From Agrostemma githago (taxonomy: Eukaryota; Streptophyta; Magnoliopsida; Caryophyllales; Caryophyllaceae), in the NCBI GenBank assembly GCA_958450325.1, contig OY288259.1, positions 26,840,734 through 26,904,733 of the forward strand: a stretch of 64,000 bases of DNA, given 5' to 3'. Below, in pieces: positions 23,701-34,138 of the stretch. The first letter of the stretch is position 1, and each line of letters opens with the position of its first letter. A program made the translations under genes and the position numbers. Under the pieces are notes generated by a model. It worked only from the letters and a program-made list of their open reading frames with translations, was not told the origin of the DNA and did not search any database.

Positions 23701-23967
23701 ATTTTCCGGAAAAATATTTGTCGAACTTTCTTCCTTATCTTCACCATGCCATATCCAACGAGTATACGTTCTATCAAATGCGCATTTATCCAAATGGCTA
23801 AGTATCTCATCAACTCTCCTACACAAAAAATTATGACACATATAACAAGGACAAGGTAACCTAGTACGTTCTCCTTTATTATTAACGACAAACCTAATAA
23901 AATCAAGTACTCCAGCTTTGTATTTTTGTTCACCCGGCTTTGTAGTTGATATCCAACCTCGATTCAT
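20774..23967 (-). pseudogene. CACTA transposase (TNP2/TnpD-like), frame-broken
   Basis: Minus-strand order: a transposase-associated N-terminus (23967-23700: MNRGWIST, LPCPCYMC, HLDKCAF, RWIWHGE); the Transposase_21 core (about 23560-22190: CPNDCILYR, CPVRNALRYK, STDGMNPF, LLISGPKQPGNDIDVYL, HDYPAYGNVSGY, MACPVCEDG, DVMHIEKNVCDS); a DUF4218-like region (22190-21600: LVGLKSHDCHVLMQQLLPVAI, LEMYFPPSFFDIMVHL, VYLRNQYPFER); and a DUF4216-like region (21430-20900: YYGIIDEICELYYSGFSVPLFGCKW). At least three frame changes (near 23560, 22990 and 22190-22400) and an in-frame stop near 22980 show a pseudogene, unless some are introns. Confidence 0.9.
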
Positions 23968-24661
23968 ATCTACACATCATGTTCACATATATACCAAGCT
24001 CACACAAGGATAATAAGATTCTCGTATATTCAAAATAAGATAAAACTAACATAAATACTCCCAAGCTACCGCAATAACGCATTACAATGTCATTATTCAT
24101 ATATATTCCATACTAACAGTATACAGTACAACAGAGTTCCAATTTAGAACACTCACAAAAACCCAAAAATAAAAACTAAGAATCATAACACTCAAATCAG
24201 TTCATTAACACTCACAAAAACCAAGAATTAATCAAGCAAGGACATAATTGACATGAATACTAATGAAGTTCGTACTTGATTAAAAAATTGATGAATTGCT
24301 GCACGAACTACAAAAATTACAAGACTGAAGTCGGAAGTTCTGATTCAATTCAAAACACTTGAATCTAGTAAAGATAAGTAGCGCAAGAATACAAAATCGA
24401 AATCAGAAACCCTAAACTACTCAAAAACCCAATTTATTAGGGAAAAATTAGAAACCCTAGTTCAATTAGAATGGTCAAGAAGTACCTTCAAACAATTGAC
24501 CAGGAAGGTAAAGAACGTGGTGAATATGATGAAGTCGGAGCAAATTTGGCGCAGCGGAGTTGAATTTGGCGAAGTCGAAGGCGCGAAGACTTGAACGCCG
24601 CGCTCTACTGGTGTAAATGAAGAATGAACAGTAAAAGAATATCCTTTAGAATATAAAAGAA
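23968..24661. other. 5' leader/promoter side of the CACTA transposase
   Basis: No ORF of note. The stretch 24530-24610 is GC-richer (GGCGAAGTCGAAGGCGCGAAG) and may hold the transposase transcription start on the minus strand. The Helitron junction is at 24661/24662. Confidence 0.4.
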
Positions 24662-24954
24662 CTAGTTTTAAAACTCGTGAAATTCACGGGTCAGTAATAT
24701 CAAATTGTGATATATACTCATATTTAAAATTTGAACTATTAACGGAGTTATGTGACGTTGTGAGAGTTACTTATCCAGTTATCCCCTCATGTTCAAAAAA
24801 AAAATCAATAAGATATAAGTCGAAGTCTCGATAATCTCACACATTATTGTCATTTCGTATTTATAATCATTCATTCATGTCATATATTTCACATTTTCAT
24901 TCATAAACAATTATACTATACACCCCTTAATTAAGTGACGTAAGATCACAAATT

Positions 24955-25203
24955 CTTGAAAGAGACGGTCTCTCAATAACTTATTGAGAGACCACTCTTC
25001 AGTATCACTCTGTGTCATATTCGTATCCTTAAATGACAATTTTGTTTTGTATCTGTTTTTATAAGAAGCGTATCCACTTTATATTTGTATACTCTTTTAT
25101 GTTAATCGTACCTACTTCTATTAAGTTTGGTACCACTGTTACTCCCATTTGTACTTAGTCTCTTAGTAAAGTTAATGAGAGACCGTCTCTCAGGAGACCT
25201 ACT
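24955..25203. mobile_element. small TIR element (GAGACGGTCTCTCA ends)
   Basis: Imperfect terminal inverted repeats of about 35 bp: GAGACGGTCTCTCAATAACTT at left and the inverse of GAGACGGTCTCTCATTAACTT at right. The interior is non-coding. The family was not assigned; no clear target duplication was seen. Confidence 0.55.
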
Positions 25204-25409
25204 CACGTAATATTAGGGTGTGAATTATTTTTAATCTTGATTTTAGTAAAAAAAATCAGGAATATTTTATAGTATTCACGTGAACTTTCCGCCATATACA
25301 ATTATCAGATTGTTTAATTATATTTATTTTTCAATGACATCAATTCAATAATGACATTATATATAGATAAGCAAATATGATTATATCTATATGGTGTATT
25401 GGATGTAAT

Positions 25410-25965
25410 TAGATCTGTCAAAACTTGACCCGACTTGCTGGATCCAATTTTTAGGGTAATCAACCCGGTTTTTAACCCACAACCCGTTTGACATGCACCT
25501 ATTATGACCCATAAATTTAAGGTCGAAACCCAACTCAACCAATTCGACCCGTTTGGTCAATGGGGATTTATTAAAATTAATATTTAAATATTATATTTGA
25601 ATTTATGATTAAAAACGAATACTTCTAATGTTTTAAATTACAAAGATAAACAAATATTTAATCTAATATAAATTTTTTAATCATTTAATAATAAAAATAA
25701 TTATTAAAATAAATTTCAAAATTGATTTTAATATAGATTTTAAAATTAAACATTAATTATAATTAAAGAGTATAACGATAATACTATTAAAAAAATAAAA
25801 TAATTAATATAAGAAATATTTTTTTACTTAAAAAAGGATAAAAAATTAGGCGTTCATAACTATTTGTTACCTGTATTCTAACACTAATGCTACCCGTATA
25901 CGACCTCACCCGTATTGCGGCCTGACCCATATGACCCGACCCACTTGACCCGTTTGACAGGTCTA
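25410..25965. mobile_element. MITE with TAGAYCTGTCAAA ends and TTGACCCG-type repeats
   Basis: Left TAGATCTGTCAAA and right TTTGACAGGTCTA form inverted ends. Inside are many TTGACCC/CGACCCG motifs close to both ends. Flanks GATGTAAT and CATATAAT would fit a decayed 8-bp hAT duplication. No protein was found. Confidence 0.6.
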
Positions 25966-26381
25966 CATATAATCAATTAAAAATATTTGAACTCTGAATT
26001 GGTATGTTAGATATTCCTAATACACAAATATATTTCAGTTGTTTTCAAACTTATTATATTTACGATATATACGTACATGATTAATTAGTTAAATCAATTA
26101 AAATATTTAGATTTTGCTTAATGTTTACAAATTTCAGTATTAAAAATTAATATTGCAATTGTAATTTTATGTTCTTAATAAATAAGTGAAAGAATATTAG
26201 AGGTGAATTATTCTTATATTTCATTTCATATAAAACTCAGATATATTCTATAATATTGAGTATATATGCAAATAAAAAATACAGAGTAAGAATATTATAT
26301 CTGCTAAATATTACTCTGTATATCGCCACTATAAAACGATAAGAGATTTTTTTAAAAATCTTAACTAATATAATATTTCAT

Positions 26382-26466
26382 CCGTATCTATATGTTCGTC
26401 CACTTTCCTTATAATACTCCTTACATATATTAAACAAAGTGAACGAACATATAGATACGGAGGGAG
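26382..26466. mobile_element. short Stowaway-like MITE
   Basis: Inverted arms CCGTATCTATATGTTCGTCCACTTT and its complement, the right end reading GGAGGGAGTA. Size and ends fit Stowaway (Tc1/mariner) with a TA target; the left CTCC is degraded. Confidence 0.65.
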
Positions 26467-27329
26467 TATGTTATACGGAGTATTTCTTTAGAAAATTTAT
26501 ATTTTCTACCGGTGGCTTATAAGTTGTCAAGGTCAAATTTAATTTTATTTTATTATATCCTTATCAGTATCTTATCATGTTTAATTTTATTTATTATTTT
26601 TCATTTATTTTTCAATGACATCAATATATTGATATTATATTTAATAAATTAAATAAGTATGATTAAATTTACTTGATTTGTATTACAATTATTGTATTAC
26701 GATAATTTCGGTGTTAAAAATTAATACTACTATATCAAGTTTTTGTATTCTAAAAATAAGGTTTTTTTTAAACATATATTTAAGAAAAAAAATCAAGATT
26801 TTTAAATATATTTAATATTTATAATAATGTTAAATGAATAATAATTTAACATAAATGTTATATGTTATATGAATAATTTAATTACATAAATTATATAAAT
26901 GTTATATAAAACGGATTGTGTTGGTCATCTATATATATGTAAGCTGATTAACAATTTTTATTTTTGGTAATATTGAGGAGAAAATGTGAAAATGAATAAC
27001 AGCATGCCACGTCAGCGAAGAAGCGCATCCACGTTGTCATGTCAGCAGTGGATGCACTCAATTAATATATATATATATATATATAGATTAATTTCCAATA
27101 TTTTACAAAAAAGAAAAATGAAAAATGATTTTAATAGGCCCCACTTTAAGAATCAAAATAATCATCCTTTAGAAAAAATGGTTTTTTTGTTATCTCATTA
27201 CAAAATCATATTAGTAGATAAGACACCATCTATTTGTAGAGGATGATTTTTTTTATCAAAGAGACCATACATATAGTTAATTGGTTATTTTTCATTGGTT
27301 TCTTTGCCCTTTTGTGTAGTAGTGGTAGG

Positions 27330-28720
27330 GTACGTGCGCATGTATAGAGAAGTACTTGATCAGTATTACCACCTAGGTAGCGGGGGCAGAACAAGATTCT
27401 GAAAACTGCGGGTTCTCTCTTGCTGATGCAGAGAATGTAATCATCAGCTTTCATTTCGCCCAGAGCTCCGTTTGAATAAACGCATAATATAATTGAAGTT
27501 CGGGCCTAATTGAGCCTTATGGGTAGGGGTGAGCGAAACCGGATATCCGATCCGATTTGTAAACCGTATCGGATATCCGGTTTTAAAAATCAAAAAAATT
27601 ATGATCCGTATCTGATCCGGTTTTTTTCGGATATCCGATTTTATATTTTTCTTCTATTTTTAATTTTTTTTTTTCATTTTTAATTAAGAGTAATTAGTTG
27701 ATTGTTAAGCAACGTTACTTTTTACATAAAAAAACCCTCAAAAAATGGTATATATATCTTATGGTACAATTACTCTAACAAAATATTACGTTTCAATACA
27801 TAATATCATAAATTTACAAATAGTTTTATTTTTCACCTTTGAAAATAATTGGTGAGTTTTGAATTCTTTATTGTATAATTCATATTAGGATTATATGTTT
27901 CATATTTTTTATTGTTTTAAAAAAACCGGATCGAAAACCGGATATGCGGTTTCTATTTTCCCCGATACGTATCCGCTACGGTTTTAAGGAAAACCGTATC
28001 GTATATCCGGTTATTCGTATCGTATATTCGGAAATTCGTATAATTAAAAGCGTATACCGTATCGTATACGTATAATAAAATCGTATTGTACATTTTTGCT
28101 CACCCCTACTTATGGGTGAGATGTAAACTTCATAAGATCGGTTCGGTCTACGAGTCGATAACACAATTACTTCTATTGGTGAGATGCATGCCAATAGGGT
28201 GTAGCGGTGATACTAGGAGCCACGACTTGTGTGCTTATTCTCTGTTTACGTGAAAAATGATTTTAAAATCAAATGGATGTCAATGTCCCATCATTTAAAC
28301 TTTATCGTTTTCATCACCTCACATGTTGATTAATTGAATTAAAGGAAACTATCTGTTACGTGATATACTTTAATATTTTTGTAAGCATTTTATTTGTTAT
28401 TCACATGATTGTCTTATGTGTATGAGGTGATGTTAGATGAACGGCTTGGTTGCTATCCCGCTCAGCGTCTACTGTTTTATTTTTTTTCAGGTCTAAGACG
28501 TTAGGGAATCGAGCAAGAGAGATTTAATAACATGTTTTGTATAAAAATACAAGCTATATTCTGTACTAAGTGAATCAAGACTATATAATTAATAGTCGTT
28601 TATTGTAAGGATCCGTAGCGATCAGATTTGTTTACACTCTGATATAATTTTAATTAAATGACTTAGATAACTTTCCGCATTATTTATTAATTTAACTCAT
28701 CGAAAATCTGGGTTGTTACA
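27330..28720 (-). mobile_element. LTR copy A (TGTAACAACCC family), with a hAT MITE inside
   Basis: Minus strand TGTAACAACCCAGATTTTCG starts at 28720. It matches collinearly the + strand sequence from 61920 to about 62730 once the hAT insertion is removed. Homology between the copies ends at the ACCCTAC motif (about 27330). No primer site or polypurine tract adjoins it, so it is a solo or truncated LTR. No target duplication was found. Confidence 0.65.
27516..28116. mobile_element. hAT MITE (27524-28108) with 8-bp target duplication
   Basis: Terminal inverted repeats TAGGGGTGAGC and GCTCACCCCTA are flanked by an exact 8-bp duplication CTTATGGG (27516-27523 and 28109-28116). The 585-bp body has many GGATATCCG and ACCGTATC palindromic motifs near both ends and an AT-rich centre. 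TIR start TAGGGGTG and 8-bp duplication are classic hAT. There is no transposase, so it is non-autonomous. Confidence 0.93.
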
Positions 28721-28906
28721 CAATGTGGGGAATTAGATAGATAAAAATGAGTTGTGAAAGCGGTGGGTTCCATTATGGAGAGATTGGTGGAGAGAATTTG
28801 TATCCATTGTAATTGAGAATTTTTTGGAGGAGAAAAAAAAGATGGAGAATAGTGATGGAGAAAAAATATGAAGAAAAATCTTTCATGATAAAACATGCTC
28901 TAAAAG
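28721..28906. other. non-coding CACTA subterminal flank
   Basis: Purine-rich sequence between LTR copy A and the GTCCCAAA repeat cluster. Nothing else was recognised. Confidence 0.4.
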
Positions 28907-29085
28907 GCAGTCCCAAAAAAAGTTTGAGATTGACATTAGTCCCAATTGTTAAACGCAGTCCCAAACTGATTGGTTAAATTTGAAACCACAAAAAATGTGG
29001 TCCCAAATTTGCAACTGCGTTAGACAGTTTGGGACCGTTTTCATTGTCGGTCCCCAAAAAGCGGGTCCCAAATGCACCTGTAGTG
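28907..29085 (-). repeat. CACTA 5' terminal region with GTCCCAAA subterminal repeats
   Basis: Contains about seven GTCCCAAA/TTTGGGAC motifs in both orientations (28908, 28938, 28954, 29000, 29026, 29050, 29064) and ends GCACCTGTAGTG. Repeats of this kind bind the CACTA accessory protein in En/Spm. They match the transposase orientation, with the gene start about 5 kb away because of inserted DNA. Confidence 0.75.
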
Positions 29086-29740
29086 TTTTTAATGGTTTCT
29101 CAATTACTCCGTTGTATATAGCAGATAGTAGATTATGTCAAACTTATTGGTTTCTCAATTACTTTCATTTGAATCACTTATTGGGTCGGGTTTGGTTTGG
29201 ATCGCTGGTTATCAGGTTATGTCGGGTAACGAGTCACAATCGAGTTGAGTTGGGTCAATTTTGGATCGCTAAATTTTCGGGTTCTGTCGGATCTCGTTTT
29301 GGGTGTGTTGGGTCGGGTCAGCATTTGCCTGCGGTATATATATATATATTGCATATCCTTCTATGATTCTATCAAACCTATTTTTTTTGAGTTTAAACGA
29401 AGAACATATACTTAATCGCATTACAATATAAGAACACGTCACTATTGTGCACGTACACAGTGTGAACCAGTAGGGCAGTAGGTGAGGAATTTTCGGTTCC
29501 AACCCATTCTCCAGATTATAAGAACACGCCACTCCTATCATCCACGAATTTGAAATTTTCATCTTAAGACGGCTTAACCTGACTTCATCAACCAATTACG
29601 TAGTAGGCAATAGGAGTATATATTATTAGCGGGTCTGTATGGAATCATTATGTCAGCAAGACTGTCAGCAAGACTGTCATGTATATAAATGTGTACTCCA
29701 TCATTGTTGGTCAAAGATAAGTAGGCCCAATAATGTGATA
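29086..29740. other. intergenic upstream of the receptor kinase
   Basis: AT-rich. GGGTCGGGTT-type repeats at 29180-29330 look like the edge of a degraded MITE, similar to 33260-33520. A short AT microsatellite lies at 29336-29350. No gene was seen. Confidence 0.5.
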
Positions 29741-29957
29741 CTCCCTCTATCTATTTTTAATGTTCCTATTTTTCTTTTTGGATTGTTCATTTTTAAACTT
29801 TCTATTCATAATATTTCCTCTTTTTTGTTGATTTTTGTGGTCCATATCATTTCTGATCCCACATTTTCTCTCAATTTTCATTTTCTATCCCACACTACAC
29901 TCCACCCTTAATTTTTGTACCTACTCGCCCATGAAGTTTAAATTTGGATGGAGGGAG
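29741..29957. mobile_element. Stowaway MITE upstream of the receptor kinase
   Basis: 217 bp, CTCCCTCTATCTATTTTTAATG at left and GGATGGAGGGAG at right, flanked by TA on both sides. Classic Stowaway (Tc1/mariner) ends. It lies about 170 bp upstream of the kinase start codon. Confidence 0.85.
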
Positions 29958-30125
29958 TATATCAAAGTTGACAAAAATAACTAAACTTACAGGTATCAAG
30001 GAACAAGCAAGGATTCAGGCATAATTAAACGGACTACAAAGTTAGGCCTAGATGCATGGAGCATAACTTACAAATTCACATTTGACACATACAGTACATA
30101 CAACTCTCTAACCACTTTTCCTTCC

Positions 30126-32354
30126 ATGGATACTACTTACATCATTTTTCTCCTACTCCTAGCCTTAACCACCCTCCCTGCATCACTATGTCAACAAACC
30201 CAGGAGTTCAATACATGTAGTCAAGCATTCAATTGTGGGAATCTAGCAGGATTAAGCTACCCCTTCTATGGTCAAGACCGCCCTCAGTATTGCGGCCACC
30301 CTAAGTTCCAACTCTTGGGTTGTAATCAATCTACTAAACATATTCATATGATGATCTTGTCACAAAAGTTTTACGTATTAGGCGTCAACATGACGTCTTG
30401 TATGATGAATGTTTCTAGGGAAGACTTCTACCAAGGCTCTGGATGTCCATCGTCCACCCTAACCAATAATATTACAATCGACTTCTCTGTCTTTCAGTAC
30501 ACGTCCTCGGATACAAACATCTCCCTGTTCTATAATTGTGGCTCAAAATGCCGATCTTACCCTTGTCCGGTTGCTGGAGCGAAGACTAACCCAATTTGTT
30601 TCATGACTGAGAAAATGATGGTGCGAGGTAACATCTCTAGTGCTACTTGCCCCGACAATCTTTTCCTTCCAGTTCACGTTTCAGATAATACGGCTATGGA
30701 TGACGAAGAGGGCTACTTGCCTTCATCTTCTCAGGATGGTTTTGAGCTTAAGTGGACTGCTGACAATGTGCTATGTGAAGAGTGTGTTTACTCTGGAGGG
30801 CAATGTGGGCACGATTCTAAATTAGATAAGTTTGTATGCTTTTCATGTCCTCATGGCTCAAAGTGCCCAGGTACTAAAGTCTTCTCACTTCTCTACAAAC
30901 TTGTTTTTTTATCTATATATTTTCGTCTATCTAATTGAAGATGACACCGTACCAGGACCCATAAGAAAGAAGAGGCACAGAAACACCCATATACTGCTAC
31001 TTGGTAATACATCAAATTTCCCATGTTATCTCAATTCTCTGTTATACATGTATGATAATGATGTACTGTACTCCCTTCATTTAATTGATCCCCATCAGTT
31101 CGAGCGAGTGGGCCGCTTAAATAAGATAATTTGAAAGATCGATGTCAAAGAAATAGCCCATACAGAATAAACTGAAAAAATTTAAATAAATGGAGGGGGT
31201 ATATGATGAAGAGAACAGACACAATGAACGAATATCTGAGTTTCACTAATAAATATGTTTGCTGTGCAGCTTTGTTCTCAGCAACTGGGTTGTGCATGCT
31301 ACTATGTGTACTACTCTATGTCAAAAGAAGGCGCTCGTCACAAGATCTGGAATCGGAGGTTTCTCATCGGGAAAGAAAGGTTGATGTCGAGGCTTTCCTG
31401 AGAAGTCATGGATCTGCGGGTCCAAAAAGATATACATACACTGATCTCAAGAAAATCACTAACTCTTTCAAATACAAACTTGGTCAAGGAGGATATGGCT
31501 CCGTTTATAAAGGGCAGCTTCAAAATGGCAACCTGGTTGCAGTAAAAATACTACACAAATCTAAAGGAGGAGATACAGAGGAGTTTATAAATGAGGTAGC
31601 AAGTATTGGAAATACGAATCACGTGAATGTGGTCAAGCTCTTTGGGTTTTGCTACTCAGGTCATAGAAGAGCTCTTGTTTATGAGTACATGTCCAATGGA
31701 TCACTAGAGAAGTTTCTAATCACGGGCAACAACTATCTTTCACTCGGATTGGAGACATTGTTTGAGATTGCTATTGGAGTCGCAAGAGGACTAGAGTATC
31801 TACACCGAGGGTGCAACACTAGGATATTACATTTTGACATTAAGCCTCACAACATTCTTTTAGATGAGAACTTTTGTCCAAAGATTTCCGACTTTGGACT
31901 GGCCAAATCTTGCCCGCAAAAGGACACCATAACACTATCAATCTCTGATGCACGGGGAACAGCAGGGTATATTGCTCCGGAGGTATTCCTGAAGAGTTTT
32001 GGAGGTGTCTCCCATAAATCAGATGTATATAGTTACGGAATGTTGATCCTAGAAATGGTTGGTTGTAGAAGAAAAACCAATGTTGAAGGTGAAGTCAGTA
32101 GCGAACAGTTTTTTCCTCAGTGGATATACAATCAGCTTGAACCGGGGGACGAGACGAGTAACCAAGAAGGGGCGTTGTGTGATGAGGAAATAGAATTGCA
32201 AAGGAAGATGATAATAGTGAGCTTATGGTGTGTACAGACCAACCCTACGGACCGACCAGCAATGAATAACGTGGTCGAAATGCTTGAGGGAGCGCATGAA
32301 TTACAAATTCCAGCAGCAGCAACTCTATCTGCTTCTCTTAGGTCACAACACTAG
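30126..32354 (+). CDS. LRK10L/WAK-type receptor-like kinase (non-RD), three exons
   Basis: Predicted exons 30126-30870, 30941-31003 and 31270-32354 give about 630 residues, with GT-AG introns and phase 1 at both junctions. Residues 1-23 are a signal peptide (hydrophobic, ending SLCQQ). Next comes a GUB_WAK_bind-type extracellular domain (CGNLAGLSYPF, CGHPKFQLLGC) and a C-terminal WAK-associated region (CEECVYSGGQCG...FVCFSC). A KKRHRNTH stop-transfer-like stretch, encoded by the 63-nt exon, precedes one membrane helix (LLLALFSATGLCMLLCVLLYV). The kinase shows GQGGYGSVYKG, VAVKIL, HFDIKPHN, DFGLAK and GTAGYIAPE. HFD replaces HRD, so it is non-RD, a class linked to immune receptors. The last acceptor could be 31282 instead of 31270 (both in frame). 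It appears intact. Confidence 0.88.
31071..31199. mobile_element. Stowaway MITE in intron 2 of the kinase gene
   Basis: CTCCCTTCATTTAATTGATC at left, AAATAAATGGAGGGGG at right, TA on both sides (31069-31070 and 31200-31201). It makes up about half of the 266-bp intron. Confidence 0.82.
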
Positions 32355-33034
32355 ATACTGTAATTTTTTTAATAATTTTTTTTTTTTTTTTGCATCTATT
32401 AGCTCTAAACATTTATTTGACCAAAAACATGAATAACTTGCAATCAACCCAGTATGTGCAAAACATATACTTCATACTTACTGTACAAATTAAATTAAAT
32501 TGAGACGTAATAAAAAACACATTTATCATCTAGAGAGTGTATTTTAATTTTATTTTAACATATGATGGCGTTATAGTTATCTCAGATAACTATGAAATTT
32601 TTTAACATAAATTGATACATCAATTTAATTAAAATCTATTACTCGTATTAGTTTTATTTACTACTAATAAATTTATGTCTAATATAAACCGTGCATTTTG
32701 CATGCGGCCTAAACTAGTTATACGGAGTAATTAACCTGAGACCTAATATTATACAAGTACTCCATTTTAACTATTAGACTAAGACATTTACGATTACAGG
32801 TATTGGTTTAAATTACGAAGTATAACAGTCATTTTATTGAACATTATATTTTCTCCGTTAAAAGTATTTGTTTATTTGCTATTATATGACCTGCTTGTCC
32901 TTTTCAACTTATATTCAGACACTTCCATTTCAATTCAGACACATTAACTTTAGTTTAGTTAAGTTAGTTTAAGTTCAGACACATTCAGTTCAGTTCATTT
33001 CAGGTAAATTAAGTTAAATTGAGTTTAGCCACAT
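32355..33034. other. intergenic, 3' flank of the kinase gene
   Basis: AT-rich, with T runs just after the stop (32366-32392). No gene. A tract of TCAGACACATT and AGTTAAGTT repeats at 32920-33030 leads into the TAA microsatellite. Confidence 0.5.
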
Positions 33035-33036
33035 TA

Positions 33037-33069
<33 letters not shown>
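33035..33069. repeat. (TAA)n microsatellite, left part
   Basis: About 11 TAA units. It continues as AATAATAAT at 34060-34076 after the inserted long-TIR element. LINE-3 begins at its end. Confidence 0.9.
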
Positions 33070-34055
33070 GGGTTATTTAACGACAATAATATCAACTATA
33101 GGGCGTCTTCCCAAAATAATACCAATTTCAATAAATCCGAGAATAATACATATTATTGGAGTAGTTAAATAAGAGTAGTATAAGTAACTTTATAACCTGC
33201 TATATGTCACCTAATTAATATTTAACCTGCTACTTATACTTCATCCTCCTCCTTAGACACGGATAACGAGTGAACTGTGTCGGGTCAGCTTTGGGTCAGG
33301 TCACTTTCGGGTTATAATAATCGGGTTGACTTCGGCTCGGGTCGGATAATTTCGGGTTCAGGTCATTCTCGGGTTTGCTGTTTTCAACTTTTTTAGGGAT
33401 ATCGACTAGTTTTCTATAATAATAGTCGGGTCAGTTTCGGGTTAGCTCGGGTCAAAATCATGCTTCGGTTCGGGTGTCGGGTCGGTTTCGGTTTGGCTTA
33501 TTCGGGTCGGGTCAGCTTTCTCAAGTCTACTCCTCCTTACTCTTCTCCTTCATCCTTCTTCCGTTTTTTTCTATAAGTTTCGTTTAGATTAACGTGTTGG
33601 TTTTGGTATAGGATTGTGTTGTTAGTCAGATTTGGTGAGGTTGAAGGAAGAGGAAGACCAAAGACGTTAATGACGTTTAATGCCTCGTATACTGAGTAAA
33701 TGATAAAGAGTGAACATTAAACAAATTAAAGGCGAAAAAGCAAGGTGAACGAGTTCTATCGTTAACTGTTCATCTATACCACTCTGATTTAACTACTCCA
33801 AAAATATGTATTATTCTCAGATTTATTAAAATTGGAATTATTTTCGGAAGACGCTCTATAGTTGATATTATTGCCGTTAAATAAAATTAAAGGTGAAAAA
33901 GGAAGATGGAAGGGTTCTACAGGTAACCGGTCACCCATACTACTCTCGTTTAACTACTTCAATATACGTATTATTCTCAGATTTATTAAAATTGATATTA
34001 TTTTGGGAAGACGCCCTATAGTTGGTAACTTGGTATTATTGTTGTTAAATAACCC
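33070..34055. mobile_element. long-TIR MULE-like MITE inserted in a TAA microsatellite
   Basis: The left end GGGTTATTTAACGACAATAA and following about 90 bp are inverted at the right end (GTTGTTAAATAACCC), including AACTATAGGGCGTCTTCCCA. The right terminal segment is present twice in tandem (about 33775-33880 and 33945-34055). Flanks TAATAATAA and TAAGAATAA fit a 9-bp duplication, as in Mutator-like elements. GTCGGGTT-type repeats (33270-33520) fill the centre. No transposase. Confidence 0.7.
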
Positions 34056-34138
34056 TAAGAATAATAATAATAATAACAAAACGGTTCTCTCTCCTATCTC
34101 TCTAGAGGAAGGTTCTCTCGCCTTGTTCTTCATCTCCG

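Larger units (their letters stand above)
24662..27087 (-). mobile_element. probable non-autonomous Helitron
   Basis: Read on the minus strand, the 3' end is ACCCGTGAATTTCACGAG (hairpin CCGTGAATTTCACGA type), a short spacer and CTAG, followed by T. The 5' end is TCTATATATATA preceded by A (27087/27088). TC start, hairpin, CTAG end and insertion between A and T are the Helitron rules. The hairpin is nearly identical to that at the end of the Helitron at 35776-38955. No Rep/helicase ORF is present. The 3' end is firm; the 5' end is the best of two candidates (the other is near 25359). Confidence 0.6.
6835..29085 (-). mobile_element. large decayed CACTA (En/Spm) element hosting many insertions
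   Basis: The minus strand carries a TNP2/TnpD-like transposase gene (23967 to 20774) followed by a PTTA/DUF8039/Ulp1-like gene (20395 to about 6835). The 5' terminus is at 29085: the right end reads GTCCCAAATGCACCTGTAGTG and is preceded by repeated GTCCCAAA subterminal motifs from 28907. Removing LINE-2, the 7-kb LTR element, the Helitron and the LTR copy leaves roughly 8.4 kb, a normal autonomous CACTA length. The opposite CACTACAGGTGC terminus was not found, so the left limit given is only the last recognised exon. Confidence 0.65.

Noticed and set aside
33260..33520. GTCGGGTT repeats as a separate tandem satellite
   Set aside because: Similar degenerate GGGTCGGGT/TTGACCCG motifs occur inside MITEs elsewhere in the window (25410-25965, 29180-29330). 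Best seen as a MITE interior.
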